Shown here: piece after piece, positions 33,781 to 42,798 of the stretch
How positions within the stretch are numbered: position 1 is the first letter of the stretch
Layout of the letters: every line of letters starts with the position of its first letter
Assembly: GCA_004000515.1 (NCBI GenBank)
Contig: CP034537.1
Coordinates: 1,612,001-1,676,000, forward strand
Direction of reading: 5' to 3'
DNA from: Pseudomonas poae
GTDB taxonomy: Bacteria; Pseudomonadota; Gammaproteobacteria; Pseudomonadales; Pseudomonadaceae
DNA: 64,000 nt
Made by a program: the position numbers and the translations under genes
The notes under the pieces: generated by a model
Databases searched by the model: none
What the model saw: the letters and a program-made list of their open reading frames with translations, nothing else
What the model was told of the DNA's origin: nothing

Positions 33781-34527
33781 ATGAATGTCCTGATCGTTGA
33801 TGACGAACCCCAAGCCCGCGAGCGACTGAGCCGTTTGGTCAGTGATCTCGAGGGTTATACAGTCCTTGAGCCGAGCGCCACCAATGGCGAGGAGGCGTTG
33901 ACCCTGATCGACAGCCTCAAGCCTGATGTGGTGTTGCTTGATATCCGCATGCCAGGCCTCGATGGCCTGCAAGTTGCCGCCCGCCTGAGCGAGCGAGAAT
34001 CCCCGCCCTCCGTGGTGTTTTGCGCAGGCCAGGACGAGTTTTCTGCGGAAACGCTGGAAGCCAGCGGTGTGAGCTTTCTGGCCAAGCCGGTGAGCGGCGA
34101 AGCGTTGCTCAAGGCCTTGAAAAAAGCCGAGCGTCCCAACCGCGTACAACTCGCCGCCCTGACACAGCCAGCTGCTCAAAGTGGCAACGGTCCGCGAAGC
34201 CATATCAGCGCCCGCACGCGTAAAGGTATCGAGCTGATTCCCCTGAGCCAGGTGGTCTATTTTATTGCCGACCACAAATACGTGACCCTGCGTCATGAGG
34301 CTGGCGAGGTCTTGCTCGATGAGCCGCTCAAGGCCCTTGAAGATGAGTTTGGCGACCGTTTCGTACGTATCCACCGCAATGCGCTGGTGGCTCGCGAGCG
34401 TATAGAGCGCTTGCAACGCACGCCCCTGGGACATTTCCAGTTGTTCCTGAAAGGGCTGAACGGCGACGCCTTGATCGTTAGCCGGCGCCATGTCGCCGGT
34501 GTGCGCAAGATGATGCAGCAGCTTTAG
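33781..34527 (+). CDS. algR: LytTR-type response regulator AlgR
   Basis: An intact 248-residue response regulator. The receiver domain (1-120) has the acidic pair VDDEP, the phosphorylation site Asp54 in VVLLDIRMPG and Lys in FLAKPVSG; residues 145-245 form the LytTR DNA-binding domain (IELIPLSQVVYFIADHKYV, then VRIHRNALVARERIERL). AlgR regulates alginate, twitching and virulence in P. aeruginosa. The ATG at 33781 is preferred over the in-frame start at 33748. The kinase partner algZ is not next to it. hemC follows 137 bases downstream. Confidence 0.95.
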   Translation: MNVLIVDDEPQARERLSRLVSDLEGYTVLEPSATNGEEALTLIDSLKPDVVLLDIRMPGLDGLQVAARLSERESPPSVVFCAGQDEFSAETLEASGVSFLAKPVSGEALLKALKKAERPNRVQLAALTQPAAQSGNGPRSHISARTRKGIELIPLSQVVYFIADHKYVTLRHEAGEVLLDEPLKALEDEFGDRFVRIHRNALVARERIERLQRTPLGHFQLFLKGLNGDALIVSRRHVAGVRKMMQQL

Positions 34528-34664
34528 CCCAAGGGCTGCGGCGTGGTCTGCATTGCATATCCCGGTGCGGCGTGGCCAGGGAGGCCCCCACTTGCTGATT
34601 CAAATCAAAGCGCATTTGCCTGAGCTGTTATTATCTGCCGTATCTATTCAGTACGGATTGATCC

Positions 34665-35606
34665 ATGTCCTCTCGCGAAATCCGCATCGCCACCCGTAAA
34701 AGCGCCCTGGCCTTGTGGCAGGCCGAATACGTCAAAGCACGCCTTGAACAGGCCCATCCTGGGCTTACGGTGTCCCTGGTGCCCATGGTCAGTCGCGGCG
34801 ACAAGCTGCTGGACTCGCCGCTGTCGAAGATCGGCGGCAAGGGTTTGTTCGTCAAGGAATTGGAAACCGCACTGCTGGAAAACGAAGCTGACATCGCAGT
34901 GCATTCGATGAAAGACGTGCCCATGGACTTCCCCGAAGGCCTGGGCCTGTTCTGCATCTGCGAGCGCGAAGACCCGCGCGACGCCTTTGTTTCCAATACC
35001 TATGCATCCCTGGATGAACTGCCTCTGGGCAGTATCGTCGGCACCTCCAGCCTGCGCCGCCAGGCACAGTTGCTGACTCGCCGCCCGGACCTGCAGATCC
35101 GTTTCCTGCGTGGCAACGTCAACACCCGCTTGGCCAAGCTGGACGCCGGTGAATATGACGCGATTATCCTCGCTGCCGCCGGCCTTATCCGCCTCGGCTT
35201 TGAAGATCGCATCACCTCGGCCATCAGCGTCGAAGACAGCTTGCCGGCAGGCGGTCAGGGCGCCGTGGGCATCGAATGCCGCACCGCCGACACTGAAATC
35301 CACGCCCTGCTCAAGCCCCTCGATCACCACGACACCGAAGTGCGCGTCACGGCGGAGCGCGCCCTGAACAAGCACCTCAACGGCGGCTGTCAGGTACCGA
35401 TTGCCTGCTATGCAGTGCTTGAAGGTGAAAGCCTGTGGCTGCGTGGCCTGGTGGGCGATCCGGACGGTGGCACCCTGCTGACCGCCGAAGTGCGTGGCCC
35501 GCAACGTGACGCCTCGGCCCTGGGCATCCAGGTTGCCGAAGAACTGCTGGACAAGGGCGCCGGCGCGATCCTGCAAAAGGTCTACGGCGAGGCCGGCCCG
35601 CAGTGA
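34665..35606 (+). CDS. hemC: Porphobilinogen deaminase (hydroxymethylbilane synthase)
   Basis: An intact 313-residue enzyme that joins four porphobilinogens into hydroxymethylbilane. The dipyrromethane cofactor cysteine is in NGGCQVPI near residue 242; other signatures are [14 protein letters not shown] at the start and SLRRQAQLL. The last codons overlap hemD by four bases (GTGA), so the products are translationally coupled in the haem pathway. Confidence 0.97.
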   Translation: MSSREIRIATRKSALALWQAEYVKARLEQAHPGLTVSLVPMVSRGDKLLDSPLSKIGGKGLFVKELETALLENEADIAVHSMKDVPMDFPEGLGLFCICEREDPRDAFVSNTYASLDELPLGSIVGTSSLRRQAQLLTRRPDLQIRFLRGNVNTRLAKLDAGEYDAIILAAAGLIRLGFEDRITSAISVEDSLPAGGQGAVGIECRTADTEIHALLKPLDHHDTEVRVTAERALNKHLNGGCQVPIACYAVLEGESLWLRGLVGDPDGGTLLTAEVRGPQRDASALGIQVAEELLDKGAGAILQKVYGEAGPQ

Positions 35607-36352
35607 CCGAATGGCGAGTGCTGCTGACGCGGCCTGCCGAGGAGTCGACGGCCCTGGCGGCGTCGTTGTCCGACGCCGGTATTTTCAGCAGCAGCTTGCC
35701 ACTGCTGGATATTCAGCCGCTGGCGGTCACGCCTGAGCAGCAAGCCGTTTTCCGTAACCTGGGCCGTTATTGCGCGGTGATCGTGGTAAGCAAGCCGGCT
35801 GCGCGCCTTGCGACGCAACAGCTGGATCAAGCCTGGCCGCAACTACCGTGGTTCAGCGTCGGCGCGGCCACCGCACAGGTACTGGCCGAACACGGTCTCA
35901 ACGTTCACTATCCGCAAACTGGCGATGACAGCGAGGCCTTGCTTCAATTGCCTGCGTTGCGCGAGGCTGTTACGCGCCCCGGCGCGCGGGTGTTGATCCT
36001 GCGGGGCGAGGGCGGTCGAGAGCTGCTGGCGCAGCGTTTACGCGAGCAAGGTGCTAGTGTCGATTATCTGGAGTTGTATCGCCGTTTCCTTCCGGCCTAC
36101 GAAGCGGGCGTCCTGACGCAGCGCATCCAGTTGGAACGCTTGAACGGCGTAGTGGTCAGCAGTGGGCAGGGTTTTTTACATCTGCAAACCCTGGCTGGCG
36201 CCGATTGGCCCCAGGTGGCACAGCTGCCGTTGTTCGTGCCCAGCCCGCGAGTCCTGGAGATGGCGCAGGCTGCTGGCGCAGAAAAAGTTGTGGATTGTCG
36301 TGGCGCGAGTGCCGCGGCTTTGTTAGTGGCGTTGCGTAGCACGACCTTTTAA
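35603..36352 (+). CDS. hemD: Uroporphyrinogen-III synthase
   Basis: An intact 249-residue HemD that cyclises hydroxymethylbilane with inversion of ring D. The two-domain family pattern is recognisable: [12 protein letters not shown] at the N-terminus, [23 protein letters not shown] in the centre and [18 protein letters not shown] near the end. Start is GTG at 35603 within the hemC end. It belongs to the hemCDXY unit. Confidence 0.93.
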   Translation: MTEWRVLLTRPAEESTALAASLSDAGIFSSSLPLLDIQPLAVTPEQQAVFRNLGRYCAVIVVSKPAARLATQQLDQAWPQLPWFSVGAATAQVLAEHGLNVHYPQTGDDSEALLQLPALREAVTRPGARVLILRGEGGRELLAQRLREQGASVDYLELYRRFLPAYEAGVLTQRIQLERLNGVVVSSGQGFLHLQTLAGADWPQVAQLPLFVPSPRVLEMAQAAGAEKVVDCRGASAAALLVALRSTTF

Positions 36353-36393
36353 GGAAAGCCGCCGCCACTCTCTGATACGCAAAGGACGGATAC

Positions 36394-37518
36394 GTGAGCG
36401 AAACAGCCTTGCCTAAAGATGAAACCCAACCCGCACTCGATGCGCCGGTTGAGTCACCGGTCAGCACGCCGCGCCGTGGCAATGGCCTGGCAATTATCGC
36501 CTTGTTGTTGGGCGCCGCCGGTGTTGCCGCCGGCGGTTGGGGGATCTGGCAGGTCCGTGCCCTGCAAGCCAGCAGCCAGCAGCAGCTGGGCCAGGTGCAG
36601 ACCCTCGACGATCAAGCCCAATCCCTTAAACAGAGCCAGCAGCAGTTGGCCGCGCGTTTGGCGCAGTTGCCGGGCGCGGATGAGCTGGAGGAGCGCCGTC
36701 GCCTGGTCGCCCAACTGCAGGGTGACCAGCAGCGGCTGAGCCAGCGTCTGGAAACCGTGCTAGGCGCCAGTCGCCAGGACTGGCGCTTGGCCGAAGCCGA
36801 GCATTTGATCAGACTGGCGAGCTTGCGCCTGTCAGCGCTGCAGGACATCAACAGTGCCCAGTCGCTGGTGCAAGGCGCCGACGAGATCCTGCGTGAGCAG
36901 AGCGATCCAGGCTCCTACGCAGCCCGCGAGCAACTGGCCAAGAGCCTGGCCGCGTTGCGCAGCACCGAGCAGCCGGACCGTACCGGCTTGTACCTGCAAC
37001 TGGCGGCGCTGCGTGACCAAGTGGTGCAACTGGCGGCCATCGCCCCGGAATATCAGCTCACCGATCCCGCTTCCCAAGGGCGTCCGACCACGGATACGGA
37101 CAGCCGTTGGAGCCAGTGGTGGGAGCAGATTTCCCGCTACTTCCGTATCGACTTCAACCCCGACGACAACATCCGTCCGCTGCTGGCTGGCCAAGGCTTG
37201 AATCAGGTGCGCCTGGCCCTCAGCCTGGCGCTGGAGCAGGCACAATGGGCGGCGCTCAATGGCGAGTCGGCGGTGTATAGCCGCTCGCTGGGTGAGGCGC
37301 GCAGCGTACTTCAAGATAACTTCAACCCGGATAACCCGCAGAGCAAGGCGATGCTCGCACGTATTGCCGAGCTTGAGCCCAAGGCCGTCTCGGTGGTGAC
37401 TCCGGACCTGGCCGCGAGCCTGGCTGCGGTGCAGGCTTACCTTGAACGTCGGCATCTGTCCGCCGATGAGGCCAAGGCGTTGGCCACGCCGGCGGCCACG
37501 TCGCCGAAGCAGGAGTAG
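36394..37518 (+). CDS. hemX: HemX-family membrane protein (uroporphyrinogen-III C-methyltransferase-like)
   Basis: An intact 374-residue protein with a disordered N-terminus, one membrane segment (LAIIALLLGAAGVAAGGWGIW, about residues 30-50), a long coiled coil rich in Gln (50-125) and a periplasmic domain. This is the standard HemX layout. Although often labelled a methyltransferase, no SAM-binding motif is seen; a scaffold role in haem synthesis is likelier. Start is GTG 36394, 41 bases after hemD. Confidence 0.9.
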   Translation: MSETALPKDETQPALDAPVESPVSTPRRGNGLAIIALLLGAAGVAAGGWGIWQVRALQASSQQQLGQVQTLDDQAQSLKQSQQQLAARLAQLPGADELEERRRLVAQLQGDQQRLSQRLETVLGASRQDWRLAEAEHLIRLASLRLSALQDINSAQSLVQGADEILREQSDPGSYAAREQLAKSLAALRSTEQPDRTGLYLQLAALRDQVVQLAAIAPEYQLTDPASQGRPTTDTDSRWSQWWEQISRYFRIDFNPDDNIRPLLAGQGLNQVRLALSLALEQAQWAALNGESAVYSRSLGEARSVLQDNFNPDNPQSKAMLARIAELEPKAVSVVTPDLAASLAAVQAYLERRHLSADEAKALATPAATSPKQE

Positions 37519-37523
37519 AGCCG

Positions 37524-38765
37524 ATGAAGCGTTTCTATGTGATCCTGGTGTTGGCGATTGCGATCGCCCTGGCACTGGCTGTGGGCATTTCGAAACACAC
37601 GGGCTATGTGCTGATTACCTACCCGCATGTGCTGCATTACGAGTCGAGCCTGTGGGCCACTCTGGTGGCGGTGTTCGTCATAGGCTTGGCGATCTATCTG
37701 GTTCGCGTGCTGCTGAGCCTGGTGACCACCTCCGGTGGGGTGGTCAACCCGTGGTCGCGGCGCAACCGCAGTCGTCGCGTGCAGATCGCCATTGAGCAGG
37801 GCCAGATGGACCTCGCTGAAGGCCGCTGGGCGAGTGCCGAACGCCACCTGCACCGTGCCGCCGAAGCCGAGCGCCAACCCTTGCTGTATTACCTCGGCGC
37901 AGCCCGTGCGGCCAATGAGCAGGGGCGTTATGAGGAGGCGGACGGCTTGCTGGAGCGCGCCTTGGAGCGCCAACCCCAGGCTGAATTGGCGGTTGCCTTG
38001 AGCCACGCGCAGCTGCAATTGGATCGCGGTGACACCGAGGGTGCCCTGGTCACCTTGCAGGCCATGCGCGAGCGTCATCCTCACAATGCCCAAGTATTGC
38101 GCCAACTACAGCGTCTGCATCAGCAGCGTGGCGACTGGTCGGCGGTGATTCGCCTGTTGCCGGAATTGCGCAAGGACAAGGTGCTGCCTGCCAGTGAATT
38201 GGCTGAGCTGGAGCGCCGCGCCTGGGGTGAGAACCTTAGCCTGGCGGCCCAGCGTGAAGAGCAGGGCGAGGCCGGTTTGCAGTCCCTCGAGCGAGCCTGG
38301 CAACAACTGACGTCCGCCCAGCGCCAAGAGCCGCAACTGGTCCTGGCCTATGCCGAGCAATTGCGCCAGCTGGGCGCCGATGCCAAGGCCGAGGAGGCGT
38401 TGCGTGTTGCTATCAAGCGCGACTACGACAGCCACCTGATCCGTCTCTATGGCTTGCTGCGTGGCAGTGATCCAGCCCGGCAACTGAAATTTGCCGAAGG
38501 TTGGCTCAAGGACCATCCCGGCGATGCCAGCTTGCTGCTGACGTTGGGGCGCCTGTGCCTGCAGAACAGCCTGTGGGGCAAGGCGCGTGATTACCTGGAA
38601 AGCAGCCTGCAAGTGCAGCGCAACCCTGAGGCCTGTGCCGAGCTGGCACGCTTGCTGGCGCAGTTGGGTGATACCGAACGCAGTAATCAGCTGTTCCAGG
38701 AAGGTCTTGGCCTGTTGGATAGCCGCTTGTTGGCGTCACCATTGCCGGTTCCCGCCCGAGCTTGA
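37524..38765 (+). CDS. hemY: HemY-family haem biosynthesis-associated TPR protein
   Basis: An intact 413-residue inner-membrane protein. Two membrane segments at about residues 5-20 and 40-63 precede a cytoplasmic tetratricopeptide-repeat region (for example RWASAERHLHRAAEAERQPLL and GRYEEADGLLERALERQP). It is the gammaproteobacterial HemY, distinct from the HemY protoporphyrinogen oxidase of Bacillus. It starts five bases after hemX and ends the hemCDXY operon. Its exact role in haem synthesis is not settled. Confidence 0.92.
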   Translation: MKRFYVILVLAIAIALALAVGISKHTGYVLITYPHVLHYESSLWATLVAVFVIGLAIYLVRVLLSLVTTSGGVVNPWSRRNRSRRVQIAIEQGQMDLAEGRWASAERHLHRAAEAERQPLLYYLGAARAANEQGRYEEADGLLERALERQPQAELAVALSHAQLQLDRGDTEGALVTLQAMRERHPHNAQVLRQLQRLHQQRGDWSAVIRLLPELRKDKVLPASELAELERRAWGENLSLAAQREEQGEAGLQSLERAWQQLTSAQRQEPQLVLAYAEQLRQLGADAKAEEALRVAIKRDYDSHLIRLYGLLRGSDPARQLKFAEGWLKDHPGDASLLLTLGRLCLQNSLWGKARDYLESSLQVQRNPEACAELARLLAQLGDTERSNQLFQEGLGLLDSRLLASPLPVPARA

Positions 38766-38989
38766 TGTAGGGCAGAGTCGAAGGGTTGGATCAGAGGTGT
38801 CTGAAAGCCAACTCTTCGATGGTCCCGAAAGTGTTGGGCTGGGTCGGCTATCAGTAAAATCCTACGTTGTATTGTTCGACGTCTTCCATGTTTTGACGGG
38901 ATGTCCCTGGCCTCTCGCGGAATCGTCTGCTGCGGTGCGTATTGAAAGGGATTGGGCCTTTCCTCTAACGTAGCGGCCTGTCTTTCGCG

Positions 38990-39522
38990 ATGCGGATAAA
39001 GCATGTCTTTGGCCCCTTCACGTTCATTGTTTTTTTGGCGTTCATGGCGGGTGCGCTGACGCTGGCTGGGTCTTTTACCTTGAGTTCGGTGCGTCGTTGC
39101 GTCCTTGCTTCCTGTGCCAGATGCAGCGAGTTTTCCTGGCGGCCTTCGTACTGATCAATCTGGTCGCTGCCCTTCATAACCCCCGACGCTCCACCCTCTA
39201 TTGGTATGGGGCGGCCAGCATGGGCTGTGCGGTATTGGGTGCCGTAACCGCAGTGCGCCAGGTGTTGCTACAAAACGTCGCGCCAGACCAGGCATCCGAC
39301 TGTTGGCCCAGCCTGCACTACATGATTGAAAACCTGTCGTTTTGGCAGGCGTTGCGGTTGACCGTCAAGGGCACTGTTGACTGCATGGAAATCAACTGGA
39401 CCCTGTTTGAATTGAGCCTTGCCGAGTGGAGTCTGTTGTTCTTCGTAGCGATGCTGATGCTGGGATTCATGCAGTTTTCGCGATTGTTCTTTAGCCAGCG
39501 TTTACGCCTCACGAGGCGCTAA
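38990..39522 (+). CDS. dsbB: Disulfide bond formation protein B (frameshifted)
   Basis: An inner-membrane oxidoreductase of about 177 residues with four membrane segments, which reoxidises DsbA and passes electrons to quinone. The first redox pair is RPCFLCQMQR near residue 40, the second periplasmic pair lies between ASDCWPSL and GTVDCMEI. A missing T near 39074 (TCTTTTACC for TCTTTTTACC) places the first 28 residues (MRIKHVFGPFTFIVF...) in another frame. This gene follows hemY as PA5256 dsbH does in PAO1. Confidence 0.9.
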
Positions 39523-39732
39523 ACGCAGTGCGCGGTTTGTAGGGCGGGATTAAACACTTGTATGAACTTTCTCTCCTGCGTACCTTGAAGCCATAGTCAT
39601 GCGGGCATAATCTGGCCCGCACACGTTACAGAAACCGTTTTTCAGATGCGGCCTTGTCCGGCTGCTGCTTTATCCTTGAAGTGTTGCGCGGGCACCAGGC
39701 GGCAGCGCCCCTACTAGGGAAGAGAGATCATC

Positions 39733-40192
39733 ATGCTGGAAAGTTGTCAGAATGCTCAGGAACGCTGGGGTGGGGTGCACAAGCTGATCGACAGCTGGTT
39801 GAAGGCACGTCACGAACTGGTTCGGGCCTTTGATGCTCTCGGCGCCAAGCCCGAAGCACTGGCAGAGAACCGTGAACCGCTGCAAGACTTCTGCGGTGTG
39901 TTGGTGGACTACGTATCAGCCGGTCATTTCGGCGTCTACGAACAACTTGACCAAGGAGGCGGAAGCCTTCGACGATCAGCGTGGCCTGGACTTGGCTGAG
40001 ACGATTTACCCGCGTATCGATGTCATCACCGAAAAGCTGCTGGCGTTCACCGATCTGTGTGATGCCGGCCAGTGTGTTGCCGAAAAATTCAAGGAGCTGG
40101 GTGGCCTGCTTCATGAGCGTTTCGAGTTGGAAGACTGCCTGATCGAAGTGCTGCATAACGCGCACAAGGAAGAGGCGGCCACCCAGGCCTGA
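39733..40192 (+). CDS. algQ: Anti-sigma-70 regulator AlgQ/Rsd (frameshifted)
   Basis: A protein of about 152 residues in the Rsd/AlgQ family. It binds sigma-70 region 4 and favours alternative sigma factors. Family signatures: [20 protein letters not shown], then [16 protein letters not shown] and the C-terminal [12 protein letters not shown]. An extra T near 39948 (CAACTTGACC for CAACTGACC) breaks the frame after residue 73. The ATG 39733 follows AGAGAG. A bidirectional terminator separates it from the FKBP gene. Confidence 0.92.
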
Positions 40193-40203
40193 CCATTGCG
40201 GTG

Positions 40204-40240
40204 AGATAAAAAACGGTGCGCATTGCGCACCGTTTTTTAT
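40204..40240. terminator. Bidirectional terminator between algQ and the FKBP gene
   Basis: The strong stem AAAAAACGGTGCGCA/TGCGCACCGTTTTTT has A- and T-runs on both sides, so it can stop both convergent transcripts. Confidence 0.92.
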
Positions 40241-40244
40241 TGCG

Positions 40245-40922
40245 TCAGTGACGAGTGCCGAGCAACTCGATCTCAAAAACCAACGGTGTGTAGGGCGGGA
40301 TCAGCTCACCGGCACCGTCGGCGCCATACGCTTGGGCCGATGGAATCACCAGGCGCCATTTCGCGCCTACTGGCATCTGTTGCAATGCGCTGCTCCAGCC
40401 ACTGATCACACTGTCCAGACGAAACCACTGCGGTTGAGTGCTTTGATCAAACACGGTGCCATCGGGCAGTCGGCCCACATACTTCACCTGGACTTGGTCA
40501 CTGGGCAACGGCTTGTCGCCTGTGCCCGCGGCAAGTTCGGTGAGCAGGATTCCATCCGCCAGCTCGCGTACGCCTTTTAAGGCTTTTTCCTTGCTCAGGA
40601 ATTGTTGTTCGGCAGCCAGTGCTTTTTCGCTTTGAGGAGCCTGCGCGTCGGCTTCGCCCTGGGCTTCGTGTTGAGCAAGAATCTGTTCGATCCGGGTGTT
40701 TTCCAGTGCAAGGGGTTTGCCTTGATAGGCCTGCTTGAGGCCGTCGATCAGAGCCTGGATCTGCAGGTCCGGAACCTCTTGGCGCAGGCGTTCGCCGAGA
40801 CTCGCGCCCAGGCTGTAGGCGAGGTCGTGCTGATCCTGCGAAGGGGTTTTGGGTGGCGATTGCTCGCTCGCATTGGCCACCGAAATCGCCAAGCCCAGCA
40901 CCAGAAAAACGTAACGCGACAT
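40245..40922 (-). CDS. FKBP-type peptidyl-prolyl cis-trans isomerase
   Basis: An intact 225-residue exported protein. The signal peptide (MSRYVFLVLGLAISVANA) leads to an FkpA/Mip-type dimerisation domain (LAYSLGASLGERL) and the C-terminal FKBP domain (VQVKYVGRLPDGTVFDQST, then GWSSALQQMPVGAKWRLVIP and YGADGAGELIPPYTPLVFEIELL). It should fold proteins in the periplasm. Position matches PA5254. Confidence 0.93.
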   Translation of the reverse strand: MSRYVFLVLGLAISVANASEQSPPKTPSQDQHDLAYSLGASLGERLRQEVPDLQIQALIDGLKQAYQGKPLALENTRIEQILAQHEAQGEADAQAPQSEKALAAEQQFLSKEKALKGVRELADGILLTELAAGTGDKPLPSDQVQVKYVGRLPDGTVFDQSTQPQWFRLDSVISGWSSALQQMPVGAKWRLVIPSAQAYGADGAGELIPPYTPLVFEIELLGTRH

Positions 40923-41115
40923 GGGGCATTCTCCCGCCGAAAGTGCGACGGATTATGCCAGTGTGAGTAGGTAAAAAGTGCCGCGTATTTTCGTTATATC
41001 GATAAGAATTTTCGTACGTTGCAACGCAAGGCAAACGATACTGTCAACATGCCCTAGCGGCGGTAAGAGCAGAGGGCTAGTATGAGCCGCACCCACGTCA
41101 GCCAGGAGGTAAACC

Positions 41116-42287
41116 ATGTCGGCCAAACAGAAGCCTGTTAATACCCCGTTGCATTTACTCCAACAACTCTCGGGCAGCTTGCTCGAACATCTGGAAAGCG
41201 CTTGCTCCCAAGCCCTGGCCGATGCAGAAAAACTGCTCGCCAAGCTGGAAAAGCAACGCGGTAAAGCGCAAGAGAAGCTGCACAAATCCCGCACCAAACT
41301 GCAAGGCGCCGCCACTGCCGGCAAGGCCAAGGCACAAGCCAAAGCCAAAGACGCCGTCAAAGAACTTGAGGACCTGCTGGACGCCCTCAAGGATCGCCAA
41401 GCCGAAACCCGCACCTACATTTCCCAACTCAAAAAGATGCTCAAGAAAGCCTGAAACTGGCTCAGGGCGTTGGCCGTGTGAAGGAAGCCGTAGCCAAAGT
41501 GTTGGGTGCTCGTACTCCGGCAAAAGCGGTTACCAAGCCAGCTGCTAAAACCGCTGCTGCCAAACCAGCCGCCAAGCCAGTTGCTAAAACTGCTGCTGCA
41601 AAACCGGCCGCCAAGCCAGTTGCTAAAACTGCTGCTGCAAAACCGGCCGCCAAGCCAACTGCTAAAACCGTTGCTGCCAAACCAGCCGCCAAGCCAGCTG
41701 CTAAAACCGCTGCTGCCAAACCAGCCGCCAAGCCAGCTGCTAAAACCGCTGCTGCCAAACCAGCCGCCAAGCCAGTTGCTAAAACCGCTGCTGCCAAACC
41801 AGCCGCCAAGCCAGTTGCTAAAACCGCTGCTGCCAAACCAGCCGCCAAGCCAACTGCTAAAACCGCTGCTGCCAAACCAGCCGCCAAGCCAGCTGCTAAA
41901 ACCGCTGCTGCCAAACCGGCCGCCAAGCCAGCTGCTAAAACCGCTGCAGCCAAACCGGCCGCCAAGCCAGCTGCTAAAACCGCTGCAGCCAAACCGGCCG
42001 CCAAGCCAGCTGCTAAAACCGCTGCAGCCAAACCGGCCGCTAAGCCAGCTGCTAAAACCGCTGCTGCCAAACCAGCCGCCAAGCCAGCTACCAAACCTGC
42101 TGCAGCAAAACCAGCCGCTAAGCCAGCCGCCAAACCAGCTGTTGCAAAGCCTGCCGCTGCCAAACCAGCTCCGGCCAAGCCTGCAGCCCCTGCTGCAACC
42201 CCGGCAGCGTCCACCGCTCCAACCGCATCGGCCAGCAGCTCGCCTGCACCGGTAGCACCAAGCACCACCCCAACCAGCGCTTCCTAA
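41116..42287 (+). CDS. algP: AlgP, histone H1-like KPAA-repeat protein (frameshifted)
   Basis: A lysine/alanine-rich DNA-binding-type protein of about 390 residues. The N-terminal 110 residues are a helical domain (LEHLESACSQALADAEKLLAKLE), and residues from about 125 on are KPAAKPAAKTAA repeats like the C-terminal tail of eukaryotic histone H1. AlgP was described as a regulator of alginate gene algD in P. aeruginosa. A missing G near 41433 gives a premature stop before the repeats. Its stop overlaps the last bases of the opposing TIGR02444 gene. Confidence 0.9.
41541..42090. repeat. 39-bp tandem repeat in algP
   Basis: About 14 copies of a 39-bp unit starting GCTAAAACCGCTGCTGCCAA encode the 13-residue unit KTAAAKPAAKP(A/V/T)A. 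Copies differ by a few synonymous or A/V/T-changing bases. Length changes by slippage or recombination are expected in such arrays. Confidence 0.93.
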
Positions 42288-42748
42288 GTGCCGGTGGCCA
42301 CGACGCGCAGCAGCTGCAGCGCGTCGTGGTCAAGGTTGGCGGCATCCTCAGCCGCCAATCCTTCCATCCATTGTTGTTGACCTTTCACCCCCGTCGGCCA
42401 TCCCTGTGCCAACGCTTCCAGACGCACTAGCAACTCTCGTTCGGCATCCAGCTCCAGGGCTTTGATCCGCTCTCGTAACGCAGCCAATTGTTCATCCTGC
42501 TGCGCCAGGGCGCGCCATTGCATCCGAACCTGCCGTAACGGTTCGATCACGTCGACTCGCCATGGCCGGGCCAACTGCTGCAACGCCAGCAGACGCTGCG
42601 GCTCAAGCGCGACCCCGCGCTGTTCCAACCATGCACCACAGAGCAACAGGCACACATCTGCACCTTGTTCCTGAAGACGAAGGCAAGCGGTTTCGACGCC
42701 CGGACGGGCGTAAGTCGAGAGGGCAAAGCTCCACAGGTCAGCGCACAT
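42284..42748 (-). CDS. TIGR02444 family protein
   Basis: An intact 154-residue protein matching the TIGR02444 (DUF2390) pattern: MCADLWSFALSTYARPGVE at the N-terminus and DVCLLLCGAWLEQRGVAL after it, then a Leu/Gln-rich helical region. The function is not known. The ATG at 42748 is preferred to one eight codons upstream because it gives the family N-terminus. Its stop overlaps that of algP (CTAA). Confidence 0.82.
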   Translation of the reverse strand: MCADLWSFALSTYARPGVETACLRLQEQGADVCLLLCGAWLEQRGVALEPQRLLALQQLARPWRVDVIEPLRQVRMQWRALAQQDEQLAALRERIKALELDAERELLVRLEALAQGWPTGVKGQQQWMEGLAAEDAANLDHDALQLLRVVATGT

Positions 42749-42798
42749 ATTCACACCCAAGCCAGCGGGCAACGAAGCTGGTAGACTCCGCCGCCATT

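Noticed and set aside
41541..42090. Regular direct repeats that could suggest a CRISPR array
   Set aside because: Repeats are contiguous with no unique spacers, keep a coding frame and encode the AlgP tail.
41462..42268. Ala/Gly/Leu-rich 268-residue minus-strand frame, looking like a repetitive membrane protein
   Set aside because: It is the complement of the algP KPAA repeats.
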